Part shown: one piece after another, positions 8,607 through 16,694 of the stretch
How positions within the stretch are numbered: the first letter of the stretch is position 1
Layout of the letters: the number at the start of each line of letters is the position of its first letter
Assembly (NCBI GenBank): GCA_002337125.1
Contig: DDFJ01000003.1
Coordinates: 186,001-250,000 of the forward strand
Direction of reading: 5' to 3'
Origin: Chitinophagaceae bacterium UBA1931
Lineage (GTDB): Bacteria; Bacteroidota; Bacteroidia; Chitinophagales; Chitinophagaceae
DNA: 64,000 bases
Made by a program: the position numbers and the translations under genes
Notes under the pieces: model-generated
The model's input: the letters and a program-made list of their open reading frames with translations, nothing else
Databases searched by the model: none
Told to the model about the DNA's origin: nothing

Positions 8607-10628
8607 TCATTTAAACTCTGCAACAATCTCCTGCCCCGGTTGTACAATCTTTTTCAACCATACCTTCTCTCCTTCTTTCACTACAACTGATAATTTATCA
8701 TTCACCCGTTCAACGCTGATATCAAAATCATGTTGAAAAGAACGGATATGATTTAATTTCATAGAAGACCAGGAAGAAGGAAGTCTTGGAGTAAAACGAA
8801 ACTGTTGTAACCCTGTTGGCCTTATGCCAAATAATCCTTCTGTGAAAATGCGGCAGTACAAACCACTTTCTGCTGAAAGATGCCGTTGATTTCCTTCAGG
8901 ATAAGCTTCAACCGGGTAAGGAACATGATCGCCCAATAAACGGCGGTTGGAATAATAATGAAGGAACTGCAACGCTTTATCTGTTTCTCCTGCAGCAAGC
9001 ACACCACGCAACGCATACAATGTTGAACGATCCCAGAAAATTGTTTCACCGGCAACACTTGCAAGACCATCTTTAGTCCATAACCTTGGAGAAAACAATG
9101 CATCAATTGTTCCTGCCTTACGGTCATAAATTCCCATCGTAAGCGGAATACAAATCCAAGCCCTTAATACATCATTACCCTCGTAATACCTGTAAGTTTT
9201 AAACCCTTCCACATCAGCACCAAAATATTGTTCGATGGAATGTTTTAAAGCAACAGCCTGTTGTTTGTAGAGTGCAACCTGTGTTTTTGGTAATTGTAAA
9301 ACTCCACCAAGATATACTGCAGAATTCAACGCATCATAATAAAGAGAAGATGTACAAAGATTGGCTTTGCCTGCAGGCAAACGTCCTTCGAGTTCATCTG
9401 CATCTGAAAGTACAACACCCGATGCATTGAGCTTGCGTTTACAATATTCAAGACACCATTCAATTAATGGCCATAATTGTTTTGCCTGTTTTACATCGCC
9501 ACTTGCAAGAGCATAACGGGCTGCACCGTATGCAATCATCGCTGCATCACCACGATCACCAGCTCCATTCCAGATATCTGTTCCTTCAGCAATAATAGAA
9601 CTTGGAATCGGTTTATAATCATTGTTCATAAACCGGGCAAACTGTAGGTATGCATTAAGTGATGCTTTGTTACCATAATCATAACCAAGAAAAGGAAAGA
9701 ACGGTCCGATATATTCAGCCTGGTCATTTGCCCAGATTGCTGCATAATAAGCTTCCCCGCCCGGCCCGTGCATTGGCCCACCCTTTGTTTCATAAATACT
9801 TTCAGCTGCCCTGATTTTTGCAAAAGCAAAAGCTTTGTTTAATACCGTATCAGGTGTTTCTAAAACCAGGTTATTCCAGAAACTTTGTATCAAGAAAAGA
9901 CGTTTCTGTTTTTCTTCATCACTGTTTATTTTTAGTGATGTTTGTTGTTGAGCTCTTCCGGAATAAACAACTGAAAATTGCAGCGAATCATTTGATGCAA
10001 GTGTAAAATACCCTGATCCATTCAGCAACTTTTCAATCGTATAACTTCCTGCTGTTCCTTTTGCGGGGTCAGTTGTATAAAGATCAGAAGCACCAGGTAT
10101 TTCTATTGAAAGACTTTTGCCTGTTGTATTTTTTATCTTATAAATTTCGCAGAAGCCCGGTTTATCTGTTGATGGAAAAAATTCTCTTGTAAGTTCATAA
10201 CCTGCTGCTGATTTACTTTTCACTTTCAATATACCGTTAAATGAAACGGTTAATACTTTTTCGTTCGCAACAGGTTTGTTGTTGATTAATATTAAATCAA
10301 ATCCATCCTGTTTAAACTGCCGTGTAAGACTTGCATGTGTGTTATTTGGAATTGTACGAAGCATGGGCCAAACAATACTTCGTGTAGCATGGAATGAACC
10401 ATCAGGTGCCACACCATAACGGAATACACAGGAAATAAATTTGCCACTCATTTCAAGATGATCATCATGAGATGAATTGTCAGCAATGTTCCATTGAATG
10501 GAACCATCGGCATTCATTTGCCAGCGGCGGTAATCCTGTGCAAACAGATGAAATGAAAACAGTACAGAAAACAAAAAAAGAGAAACAAAGAACCGGAGAG
10601 ATCTTTTTGTAAAAAGCATAGCAAACAA
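8607..10628 (-). CDS. Secreted six-hairpin (alpha/alpha)6 glycosidase-like protein
   Basis: The 673-residue protein has a signal peptide (hydrophobic stretch at residues 12-30, ending in LFAQ), an N-terminal beta-sandwich-like half, and a C-terminal half of the six-hairpin glycosidase type seen in trehalase, rhamnosidase and glucosidase families. Supporting segments are AIWANDQAEYIGPFFPFLGY, DIWNGAGDRGDAAMIAYGAA and the late WDRSTLYALRG block, with acidic residues suited to catalysis. It probably cleaves a plant or microbial oligosaccharide outside the inner membrane; the exact GH family is not assignable by eye. The neighbouring mutarotase is also a sugar enzyme but is cytosolic. Confidence 0.7.
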   Translation of the reverse strand: MFAMLFTKRSLRFFVSLFLFSVLFSFHLFAQDYRRWQMNADGSIQWNIADNSSHDDHLEMSGKFISCVFRYGVAPDGSFHATRSIVWPMLRTIPNNTHASLTRQFKQDGFDLILINNKPVANEKVLTVSFNGILKVKSKSAAGYELTREFFPSTDKPGFCEIYKIKNTTGKSLSIEIPGASDLYTTDPAKGTAGSYTIEKLLNGSGYFTLASNDSLQFSVVYSGRAQQQTSLKINSDEEKQKRLFLIQSFWNNLVLETPDTVLNKAFAFAKIRAAESIYETKGGPMHGPGGEAYYAAIWANDQAEYIGPFFPFLGYDYGNKASLNAYLQFARFMNNDYKPIPSSIIAEGTDIWNGAGDRGDAAMIAYGAARYALASGDVKQAKQLWPLIEWCLEYCKRKLNASGVVLSDADELEGRLPAGKANLCTSSLYYDALNSAVYLGGVLQLPKTQVALYKQQAVALKHSIEQYFGADVEGFKTYRYYEGNDVLRAWICIPLTMGIYDRKAGTIDALFSPRLWTKDGLASVAGETIFWDRSTLYALRGVLAAGETDKALQFLHYYSNRRLLGDHVPYPVEAYPEGNQRHLSAESGLYCRIFTEGLFGIRPTGLQQFRFTPRLPSSWSSMKLNHIRSFQHDFDISVERVNDKLSVVVKEGEKVWLKKIVQPGQEIVAEFK

Positions 10629-10667
10629 ATTAAAAACCGTTATCAGGCTAAAATAAAAAACATGAGT

Positions 10668-10715
10668 GAAAATAAAAATTCCATCAGGAAGATAATACTT
10701 CTTGCTGATGGAATT
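10668..10715 (-). terminator. Intrinsic terminator of the mutarotase gene
   Basis: AATTCCATCAG (10677-10687) pairs with CTGATGGAATT (10705-10715). Read on the minus strand the hairpin is followed by a T-rich tract. It separates the mutarotase from the glycosidase gene. Confidence 0.85.
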
Positions 10716-10738
10716 GAATGATTTAATTGACTAATTAC

Positions 10739-11635
10739 TTACTCTGCAAAAAATGTTTGAGAGAGAACATGCACTTTTCCTGGTGCCAACACAACAGCAT
10801 CGGTATAAGCATTTACGGCTTCAACACAGATAAATGTTTTGTAACCATCATCAGGCATATCGCCAATATTCTTAGCAGTTGCTGCATTTGGGTTCCACAC
10901 AACGGTAACTTTACTTCCTGTTTTGGACACATTGATTTTACGTCCCAATCCTTCATCACTAATAACACAATCATTTTCATGATTGATGTAACGCCTGTTT
11001 TCTTCCTGAACAATACGCAGCAATTCTTCCTGCTGAACAGTTGTATCTGCACCAAAGCCATTGTAATAAGAAGTACCTGCTAACCCACTGATCTGGATGT
11101 TGCTGAGATCACTGATGTTGAAATAAGTATGTAATGCATCAGTATAAGTAAATGATTCAGCTCCGGTATTCTTTATCTGCAGACTGATCGTAAATTTCTT
11201 ACCCACAACAACAGTCAATTCTGCTTCAAAAGCATAAGGCCAGTATGTTTTTGTTTCTTCACTGGAATTTAATGTGAGTACAAGTTCAGTACTTCCATCA
11301 CTTAATTCCAATGCCGATTCAACATCCCATGTCATGATTCTTGCAAATCCATGCTGTGGTTTTGCAGAATCTTCTGCGTGCGGTCCAAACCATGGAAAAC
11401 AAACAGGAATTCCGCCACGGATGGCCTTGCCCACTTCATAAGCAGTTGTATCACTCATCCACAACAAATCCTGTTGCCCTGCAGGTTTATAACTGAACAC
11501 ATGAGCACCGTAAAGTGAAAGTTCACAGGTAGCAAGAGAATTGGAAATACGTACACATGGAAGAGCACCTTGTCCTTCAAAAAAAGCCAGCGTTTCTGGA
11601 ATGCCAAACTTTTGATTCAAATCTGATATTGTCAT
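10739..11635 (-). CDS. D-hexose-6-phosphate mutarotase (YeaD-type aldose 1-epimerase)
   Basis: A 298-residue galactose-mutarotase-fold protein. Diagnostic segments are RGGIPVCFPWFGPH and QHGFARIMTW (conserved catalytic His region), a central LHTYFNISD block and a C-terminal ICVEAVNA with the catalytic Glu. It interconverts anomers of hexose 6-phosphates in the cytosol, feeding glycolysis. It has no signal peptide. It is bounded by its own terminator on the left and by the tRNA gene on the right. Confidence 0.92.
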   Translation of the reverse strand: MTISDLNQKFGIPETLAFFEGQGALPCVRISNSLATCELSLYGAHVFSYKPAGQQDLLWMSDTTAYEVGKAIRGGIPVCFPWFGPHAEDSAKPQHGFARIMTWDVESALELSDGSTELVLTLNSSEETKTYWPYAFEAELTVVVGKKFTISLQIKNTGAESFTYTDALHTYFNISDLSNIQISGLAGTSYYNGFGADTTVQQEELLRIVQEENRRYINHENDCVISDEGLGRKINVSKTGSKVTVVWNPNAATAKNIGDMPDDGYKTFICVEAVNAYTDAVVLAPGKVHVLSQTFFAE

Positions 11636-11710
11636 TGTATTTTTTTATAAAAGTAAGTGTTATCGATTTTCAGAGAAAAAATATGCAGATTAAAGAGATA
11701 GGTTTAGAAA

Positions 11711-11749
11711 AAATAAAAAAGCTCAAATCCAAAAAAGGATCTGAGCTTT
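11711..11749 (-). terminator. Intrinsic terminator of the tRNA gene
   Basis: AAAGCTCA (11718-11725) pairs with TGAGCTTT (11742-11749), with inner ATCC/GGAT pairing. On the minus strand a T-rich tract follows. It begins two bases after the tRNA 3' end. Confidence 0.92.
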
Positions 11750-11750
11750 G

Positions 11751-11824
11751 TACCGGAGAGCAGACTTGAACTGCCGACCTTCGGGTTATGAATCCGATGC
11801 TCTAACCAGCTGAGCTACCCCGGC
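11751..11824 (-). tRNA. tRNA-Met (anticodon CAT), probably elongator
   Basis: Folded on the minus strand, 74 bases form a complete cloverleaf. The acceptor GCCGGGG pairs with CTCCGGT (with G-T at pairs 1 and 6), the D arm is GCTC/GAGC, the anticodon loop is TTCATAA, and the T arm is GGCAG/CTGCT with TTCAAGT. CCA is not encoded. The first pair is G-T rather than the C-A mismatch of initiators, so elongator Met is favoured, although a CAT anticodon could also be tRNA-Ile2. The anticodon stem has an A-C mismatch at its loop end (31-39). Confidence 0.93.
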
Positions 11825-11834
11825 GAATGGGCGG

Positions 11835-11842
11835 CAAAGATA
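11835..11842 (-). promoter_or_regulatory. -7 box of the tRNA-Met gene
   Basis: On the minus strand the site reads TATCTTTG, an exact TAnnTTTG, ending 10 bases before the mature tRNA 5' end. That leaves a leader of only a few bases to be trimmed. Confidence 0.6.
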
Positions 11843-11898
11843 ATGGATTCAGGTTTTTCTCCGATAGCTTTTTTCAGGTTTTTCTTCAATCCATAAAA

Positions 11899-11928
11899 TA
11901 AAAAAGCCATCCTTTAACAGGATGGCTT
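11899..11928 (-). terminator. Intrinsic terminator of the FAH-family gene
   Basis: AAGCCATCC (11904-11912) pairs with GGATGGCTT (11920-11928); on the minus strand this is followed by a T-run. Confidence 0.92.
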
Positions 11929-11947
11929 CTGCATTTATGAGTATTTT

Positions 11948-12559
11948 TTATTTGATCTCTACATCAAGTAAGCTGTCATCTTCAATAAAAGCTTCAAGCT
12001 GATCGCCCACAACACATTCGCCTACTCCTACTGGTGTGCCGGTAAAAATCAAATCACCAATATTAAGTGAGAAGAATTGCGATACATAAGAAACAATCTG
12101 GTCAAAAGTAAAAATCATCTGGCCTGAATTTCCCTGCTGTACCAGTTCTTTATTATTGTATAAACAGAAATTGATGTTATGCAAATCCATTCCGGGCTTT
12201 ATATCAATAAACTTTCCTACTGCAGCTGAGTTATCCCATGCTTTTGAAATTTCCCAGGGAAGTCCTTTTTTCTTCAGCTCATTTTGCAGATCACGTGCAG
12301 TGAAGTCGATACCAACAGTAATACCATTATAGTATTTTGATGCATGCTTTTCCTGTATGTATTTGCCATTTTTTGATACCCTTAAAACAAGCTCAACCTC
12401 GTAATGAAGTTCGTTTGTGAATTCAGGGTAATAAAAAGGCATGTGCGGTTGTAAAAATGCACTTTTGGGCTTTAAAAAAATAACCGGCTCATCGGGTACA
12501 TCATTGCCAAGTTCTTTGGCATGATCGATGTAATTTCTGCCTACACAAAAGATTTTCAT
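11948..12559 (-). CDS. Fumarylacetoacetate hydrolase (FAH) family protein
   Basis: A 203-residue single-domain FAH protein of YcgM/FAHD1 type. Segments include KIFCVGRNYIDHAKELGN at the start, EPVIFLKPKSAFL, the metal-binding HYEVELVLRV acidic motif, GIDFTARDLQ and the late GDLIFTGTPVGVG. FAHD1-like enzymes act as acylpyruvate hydrolases or oxaloacetate decarboxylases; the substrate here is unknown. The length matches the short family form, without the N-terminal domain of true fumarylacetoacetase. It is a single gene with its own terminator. Confidence 0.92.
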   Translation of the reverse strand: MKIFCVGRNYIDHAKELGNDVPDEPVIFLKPKSAFLQPHMPFYYPEFTNELHYEVELVLRVSKNGKYIQEKHASKYYNGITVGIDFTARDLQNELKKKGLPWEISKAWDNSAAVGKFIDIKPGMDLHNINFCLYNNKELVQQGNSGQMIFTFDQIVSYVSQFFSLNIGDLIFTGTPVGVGECVVGDQLEAFIEDDSLLDVEIK

Positions 12560-12689
12560 TGGTTGATTTTTTTTGGTTCAGAATCAGGTTTAATTTTTAA
12601 TGAAAGGTCTTTGAAAGGACAGAGGACTTGTAAAGCAGTACTTTATACCATACAGATGGTAAACGAAGGTAATATTTGAAAGTTGAAAA

Positions 12690-13265
12690 TTAAAGAGTTA
12701 TTTCAATTTTGTTTGCATGGTTCATGGTTCGTTCAATACCTGTTAAAACAAAGCTTTCAATAACTTCAACACTTGCCTCAATCTTCTTTTTAACGAGTGG
12801 GGTTTCCGCCTCCGTCCATTTTCCCAGCACATAATCAACCTGCATCCCTTTAGGAAAGTTATTTCCAATGCCAAAACGCAGGCGGGGGTAATTGCTGGTT
12901 TGCAGAAGTTCGTTTATACTTTTCAGTCCATTGTGCCCGGCATCACTACCACCCGGCCTTAGCCGAAGTTTCGAAATAGGTATGGCCAACTCATCTGCCA
13001 CCACTAATATATGTTCAATGGAAACCTTCTCCTTATCCATCCAGTATTTCACGGCCTTACCGCTAAGGTTCATATAGGTTGAAGGTAAAATACATATCAG
13101 TGTTTTACCTTTTAGTTTAAACTCGGTTACTGCAGCAAGCCTGTCCATACGAAAATCTGCATTATGTTTTGCTGCAAGGCTTCCCACCACATCAAATCCA
13201 ATGTTGTGTCTTGTGTGGGAATATTCATTTCCCATATTGCCCAAACCAACGATTAAAAATTTCAT
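12690..13265 (-). CDS. pth: Peptidyl-tRNA hydrolase
   Basis: The 191-residue protein starts MKFLIVGLGN and contains YSHTRHNIGFD with the catalytic His, the STYMNLSGKAV block and RLRPGGSDAGHNGLKSI. It releases peptidyl-tRNA that drops off ribosomes. I chose the ATG at 13265 because homology begins there; an in-frame start at 13340 would add 25 unrelated residues and read through the terminator at 13299-13327. The upstream genes rplY and prs on the same strand form a conserved neighbourhood. Confidence 0.96.
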   Translation of the reverse strand: MKFLIVGLGNMGNEYSHTRHNIGFDVVGSLAAKHNADFRMDRLAAVTEFKLKGKTLICILPSTYMNLSGKAVKYWMDKEKVSIEHILVVADELAIPISKLRLRPGGSDAGHNGLKSINELLQTSNYPRLRFGIGNNFPKGMQVDYVLGKWTEAETPLVKKKIEASVEVIESFVLTGIERTMNHANKIEITL

Positions 13266-13298
13266 TATTACAAAGAAAATAAGTTCTGCGAAAGGATA

Positions 13299-13327
13299 CA
13301 AAAATCCCCCTTGTAAAAAGGGGGATT
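13299..13327 (-). terminator. Intrinsic terminator between rplY and pth
   Basis: AATCCCCC (13303-13310) pairs with GGGGGATT (13320-13327); on the minus strand it continues into TTTTG. The T-run is short, so partial read-through into pth is possible. Confidence 0.75.
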
Positions 13328-13352
13328 GTATAAAATTCAATTATATTAAATC

Positions 13353-13937
13353 TTATTTCTTACCTGTATCACCTTTAGCTTCTTCCTGCTTCAACTGACG
13401 TGTCATCACGATAGAAGCGATAGGAATACGGGGAGAGTTCATGATTTCCATGTTATCTGCCTTCACATCTTCAACACGGATATTTCCGTTTAATTCAAGT
13501 GGGGTAAGATCAACTTCAATAGACTCTTTCAGGTATTTGGGATAAGTTTTTACTTTCAGCTTATTGATTTTTGTAATAAGCTTACCACCATCCTTTACAC
13601 CTTTTGCAGCACCAGTGAACTTCAAAGGAATAGTAGCAACTACTTTTTTATCTTCAACCAGTTCAAGTAAGTCAACATGCGCCAAGGCATCTGATACTTT
13701 ATCAAACTGCAAATCTTTTAAAATAGTTTTGTACGTTTTTCCATCCACATTAACTTCTGCCAACTGGAAATCGGGTGTGTAAACCAAAGATTTAAAAGCT
13801 TTGGCAGGAGCGTAAAAATTAATTTCGGCTGAGCCTCCATAAATTACACCTGGCACCATTTCCTGAGAGCGAAGTTGACGGGTGGCTTTCTTCCCGTTTT
13901 CGGTCCTCAAGTGACCTTCGATTGTAATTGTTTTCAT
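13353..13937 (-). CDS. rplY: Ribosomal protein L25, Ctc/TL5 long form
   Basis: The 194-residue protein has the N-terminal L25 5S-rRNA-binding domain (about residues 1-90, with GKKATRQLR and VPGVIYGG) followed by the C-terminal TL5 beta domain (about 95-180, with VPLKF-like TIPLKFTGAAKG). The last residues are a charged tail. It binds 5S rRNA in the large subunit. It lies 35 bases downstream of prs on the same strand, the prs-ctc-pth order found in many bacteria, and a terminator follows. Confidence 0.95.
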   Translation of the reverse strand: MKTITIEGHLRTENGKKATRQLRSQEMVPGVIYGGSAEINFYAPAKAFKSLVYTPDFQLAEVNVDGKTYKTILKDLQFDKVSDALAHVDLLELVEDKKVVATIPLKFTGAAKGVKDGGKLITKINKLKVKTYPKYLKESIEVDLTPLELNGNIRVEDVKADNMEIMNSPRIPIASIVMTRQLKQEEAKGDTGKK

Positions 13938-13972
13938 TGTTTTATCTGAGTTTAAATTTTACTTTCTGAAGT

Positions 13973-14932
13973 TTATTTTTCTCTTTTTTGTGAGTGGATA
14001 AACAAACTTGTAATGCTCTTGTTTTCAAAAGCGTTTCTGAGTGCTACGCCAAATAATTCAGCAACACTCAACACCTTAATTTTAGGGCTTTGTTGTGAAT
14101 GTGGAATTGGAATTGTATCGCACACCACCAGTTCTTCCAGCACACTGTTATTAATATTATCGTATGCATTTCCACTCAAAACCGGGTGTGTAATCAATGC
14201 CCTTACACTTCTTGCACCTTTTTCTTTTAAAAGAGCTGCCGACTTAACCAGTGTGCCTCCTGTATCGCAGATGTCATCAATTAAAATAACATCCCTGTCT
14301 GTTACATCACCAATTACCACCATACTGGCAATTTCATTTGCCCTCTTGCGATGCTTGTCGCAAATCACCATTTCGGCTTCAAAATAACTGGCAATTTCCC
14401 TGATCCTGTTGGCACTACCTACGTCGGGGGCCGCAAAGGTAAGGTTTTCCAGCTTCAAACTCTCTATGTAAGGGATAAAAATTGAGGAAGATTCGAGGTG
14501 GTCAACAGGTATATCAAAATAACCCTGTATTTGTGCGGCATGCAAATCCATTGTAATGATACGGCTGGCACCTGCTGCCTCCAGCATATTCGCAATTAGT
14601 TTTGAGCCGATGGCTACCCTGGGTTTGTCTTTCCTGTCCTGGCGGGCATACCCAAAGTAAGGAATAACAGGAATTACTTTGTAAGCTGAGGCCCTTTTTG
14701 CTGCATCAATCATCAGCAACAGTTCAAGAATATTTTCGGCTGGAGCAAACGTACTTTGAATGAGAAATACAATATCGCCCCTGATACTTTCCTGGAACAT
14801 GGGCTGTATTTCGCCATCACTGAAACGTTGAGTAAGGCATTTACCTAAAGGAATGCCGAATTTTTGTGCAATTTTTTCGGCAAGGTAAATAGACGCCGTG
14901 CCTGAAAAAATTTTCGGAGATGGATTAACCAT
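13973..14932 (-). CDS. prs: Ribose-phosphate pyrophosphokinase
   Basis: A 319-residue class I PRPP synthetase. Visible motifs are the RFSDGEIQ block, FGYARQDRKDKPR (ATP-binding flexible region), TMDLHAAQIQGYFD and the PRPP-binding loop VILIDDICDTGGTL. It makes 5-phosphoribosyl diphosphate from ribose 5-phosphate and ATP for nucleotide, His and Trp synthesis. It appears to be the first gene of a prs-rplY unit. Confidence 0.97.
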   Translation of the reverse strand: MVNPSPKIFSGTASIYLAEKIAQKFGIPLGKCLTQRFSDGEIQPMFQESIRGDIVFLIQSTFAPAENILELLLMIDAAKRASAYKVIPVIPYFGYARQDRKDKPRVAIGSKLIANMLEAAGASRIITMDLHAAQIQGYFDIPVDHLESSSIFIPYIESLKLENLTFAAPDVGSANRIREIASYFEAEMVICDKHRKRANEIASMVVIGDVTDRDVILIDDICDTGGTLVKSAALLKEKGARSVRALITHPVLSGNAYDNINNSVLEELVVCDTIPIPHSQQSPKIKVLSVAELFGVALRNAFENKSITSLFIHSQKREK

Positions 14933-15032
14933 TATATCTGTTTAAAAAGCGGTGAAATTTGGCGCAAGATAAGCCATTATTCAGATTAACTTCCTGCTAA
15001 ACAATTCACTGCTTTTCAACAAACCCGGAAAT

Positions 15033-15248
15033 TTAGTTTGAATGAATATTTCCAAGTGTTACCTGGCTGATAATTCCTGATTTCATTTCAGTAGTTTTTA
15101 CTGATGCAGCATTTTGTTCTTTTTTCTGTACTGCCTGAAAACATATAGCAATAACAAAAACTGCTGAGAAAAGCAGGTTGATTGTAACAAGAAGAGGCAT
15201 GAAAGACAATCGGAAAAAAGCTCCCGCAGATTGAGAATTGTTACGCAT
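15033..15248 (-). CDS. Small single-pass membrane protein, unknown
   Basis: A 71-residue frame with one strong hydrophobic segment (about residues 15-40, LSFMPLLVTINLLFSAVFVI) and a polar tail rich in Lys, Ser and Thr. I recognise no family. It is divergent from radC, with 55 bases between the starts, and there is no clear ribosome-binding site. The membrane segment and its placement in an otherwise empty spacer favour a real gene, but it could be chance. Confidence 0.45.
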   Translation of the reverse strand: MRNNSQSAGAFFRLSFMPLLVTINLLFSAVFVIAICFQAVQKKEQNAASVKTTEMKSGIISQVTLGNIHSN

Positions 15249-15303
15249 AACTAATGGTTTTTTTGGATGTTGGATAAGTGAAAATAGTGTATTATTTTGA
15301 AAT

Positions 15304-15993
15304 ATGCAAACTCAACGAAAAACAATCAAGGATTGGGCGCTCGATGACCGGCCCAGAGAAAAGCTCCTGCTAAAGGGAACCGAAACACTCAGTAACTCCG
15401 AATTACTGGCAATTTTGATCGGTTCCGGCACCAAAACAAAATCGGCTGTTGATGTGGCGAAAGATGTTTTAAGCCTGGCAAAAGATAACCTGAACGAACT
15501 GGGAAAAATGAGTTTAAAAGAACTGATGAAGGTTGATGGCATTGGCGAAGCAAGGGCTATAACTATAGCTGCAGCACTGGAACTTGGCCGCAGAAGACAG
15601 GCAACCGAAGTACACAAAAGCATCATCCGGAACAGCAGCGACATTGCTCATTACCTGCAGATTCAGTTAAAAGATAAGCCCCACGAAGTATTTGCAGTGG
15701 CATTCCTGAACAGGGCCAATAAAATCAACCATCTTGAAATCATCAGTGAGGGAGGAATTACCGGTACAGTTGCCGATCCCCGGATTATCCTGAAAAAAGC
15801 CTTGGAGCACAATGCTGTAAATATGGTCTTGTGTCATAATCATCCTTCAGGCAGCTTAAAACCAAGCCGTGCCGATGAATTACTGACAAAAAAGATCAAA
15901 GAGGCCGCACTCCTGCTTGATATTACGGTAGTTGATCACATCATTGTAAGCGAAGAAGGGTATTACAGTTTTGCAGATGAAGGAATACTGTAA
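15304..15993 (+). CDS. radC: RadC-family JAB1/MPN domain protein
   Basis: The 229-residue protein has the N-terminal helix-hairpin-helix part (KDWALDDRPREKLL, GTETLSNSELLAILI, LMKVDGIGEARA) and the C-terminal JAMM metalloprotease-like domain, with CHNHPSGSLKPSRAD carrying the zinc-binding His and Asp residues. RadC was once called a DNA repair protein, but its true function is unsettled. The start codon follows an imperfect -7 sequence. It converges on ssb, with a shared hairpin between them. Confidence 0.95.
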   Translation: MQTQRKTIKDWALDDRPREKLLLKGTETLSNSELLAILIGSGTKTKSAVDVAKDVLSLAKDNLNELGKMSLKELMKVDGIGEARAITIAAALELGRRRQATEVHKSIIRNSSDIAHYLQIQLKDKPHEVFAVAFLNRANKINHLEIISEGGITGTVADPRIILKKALEHNAVNMVLCHNHPSGSLKPSRADELLTKKIKEAALLLDITVVDHIIVSEEGYYSFADEGIL

Positions 15994-16018
15994 ATAAAAA
16001 AGCCGCTCAGAGAGCGGC
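15994..16018 (-). terminator. Intrinsic terminator of ssb (convergent with radC)
   Basis: GCCGCTC (16002-16008), loop AGA, GAGCGGC (16012-16018). The T-run lies on the minus-strand side, so it serves ssb best; for radC it is a hairpin without a proper T tract. Confidence 0.85.
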
Positions 16019-16041
16019 CTTCAGTTGTTATACAGTTGAAA

Positions 16042-16470
16042 TTAAAACGGAAGATCGTCGGCCACATCGCTGGCAACAGGTGGCTCCATTTGTTGAAATG
16101 CAGGTGCTGAATATCCCTGGTTGTAGCTGCTGCCACCTCCTGTTCCTTCTGCACTACGGGCACCTAATAACTGAATAGTCTGAACCCTGAGTGAAAGCGA
16201 AGCACCGCTTTTACCATCCTGGGTAGTATAAGTGCGCACTTCAGGAGCACCTTCAACATATACCTGAGTTCCTTTTTTAAGATAAGGTGCAATACCTGTT
16301 CTGTCGCTCCAGTATGCACAATCAACCCAAATTGTTTTTTCACGCTGAGCACCGGTACTGTCTTTGAATTTTTCTGTATGGGCAACAGTAAAATTCATCA
16401 CATTCTTTCCATTCACTGTGTTGGTAACACAATCCTTTCCAAGGTTTCCGATAACTTGTAGCTTAATCAT
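16042..16470 (-). CDS. ssb: Single-stranded DNA-binding protein
   Basis: A 142-residue SSB with an N-terminal OB fold (MIKLQVIGNLGKD, MNFTVAHTEKF, WVDCAYWSDR, KKGTQVYVEG), a short Gly/Ser/Gln-rich linker and the acidic tip DDLPF that recruits repair and replication proteins. I chose the ATG at 16470; an upstream in-frame start (16506) adds 12 non-homologous residues and would sit at the predicted transcription start. Confidence 0.95.
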   Translation of the reverse strand: MIKLQVIGNLGKDCVTNTVNGKNVMNFTVAHTEKFKDSTGAQREKTIWVDCAYWSDRTGIAPYLKKGTQVYVEGAPEVRTYTTQDGKSGASLSLRVQTIQLLGARSAEGTGGGSSYNQGYSAPAFQQMEPPVASDVADDLPF

Positions 16471-16506
16471 AAATAAATTTTTAGTACTGAATAAATTATT
16501 AAACAA

Positions 16507-16535
16507 CCAAAATACATTTTTTAATTGAAAAACAA
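16507..16535 (-). promoter_or_regulatory. Promoter of ssb
   Basis: On the minus strand, TTG (16533-16535), an 18-base spacer, then TATTTTGG (16507-16514), close to the Bacteroidota pattern. The implied leader of about 30 bases supports the shorter ssb start. Confidence 0.45.
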
Positions 16536-16651
16536 CGATCTGTCCAAAATGGTTTTTTCAGCAGCCAATTTTCGCTGATATTTTTTTTGCAATGTTTTGG
16601 TCACATCATTTTCACATTCCCCTACTACTGAATTTTATAGCTCATTTCACG

Positions 16652-16659
16652 TAATTTTG
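16652..16659 (+). promoter_or_regulatory. -7 box of mnmA
   Basis: TAATTTTG, an exact TAnnTTTG, lies 35 bases before the mnmA start codon. The -33 element is not evident. Confidence 0.5.
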
Positions 16660-16694
16660 CAGCTTGTCTTTTTTCAAAAAAGCGGAGAATTGAT

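Noticed and set aside
11557..11769. 70-residue plus-strand frame running into the tRNA gene
   Set aside because: It overlaps the mutarotase 5' end, the tRNA terminator and the tRNA on the other strand.
13266..13340. In-frame upstream start of pth
   Set aside because: It would add 25 unrelated residues and translate through the rplY terminator; Pth homology starts at 13265.
15994..16018. Terminator for radC on the plus strand
   Set aside because: The hairpin lacks a T-run on that strand; it fits ssb on the minus strand.
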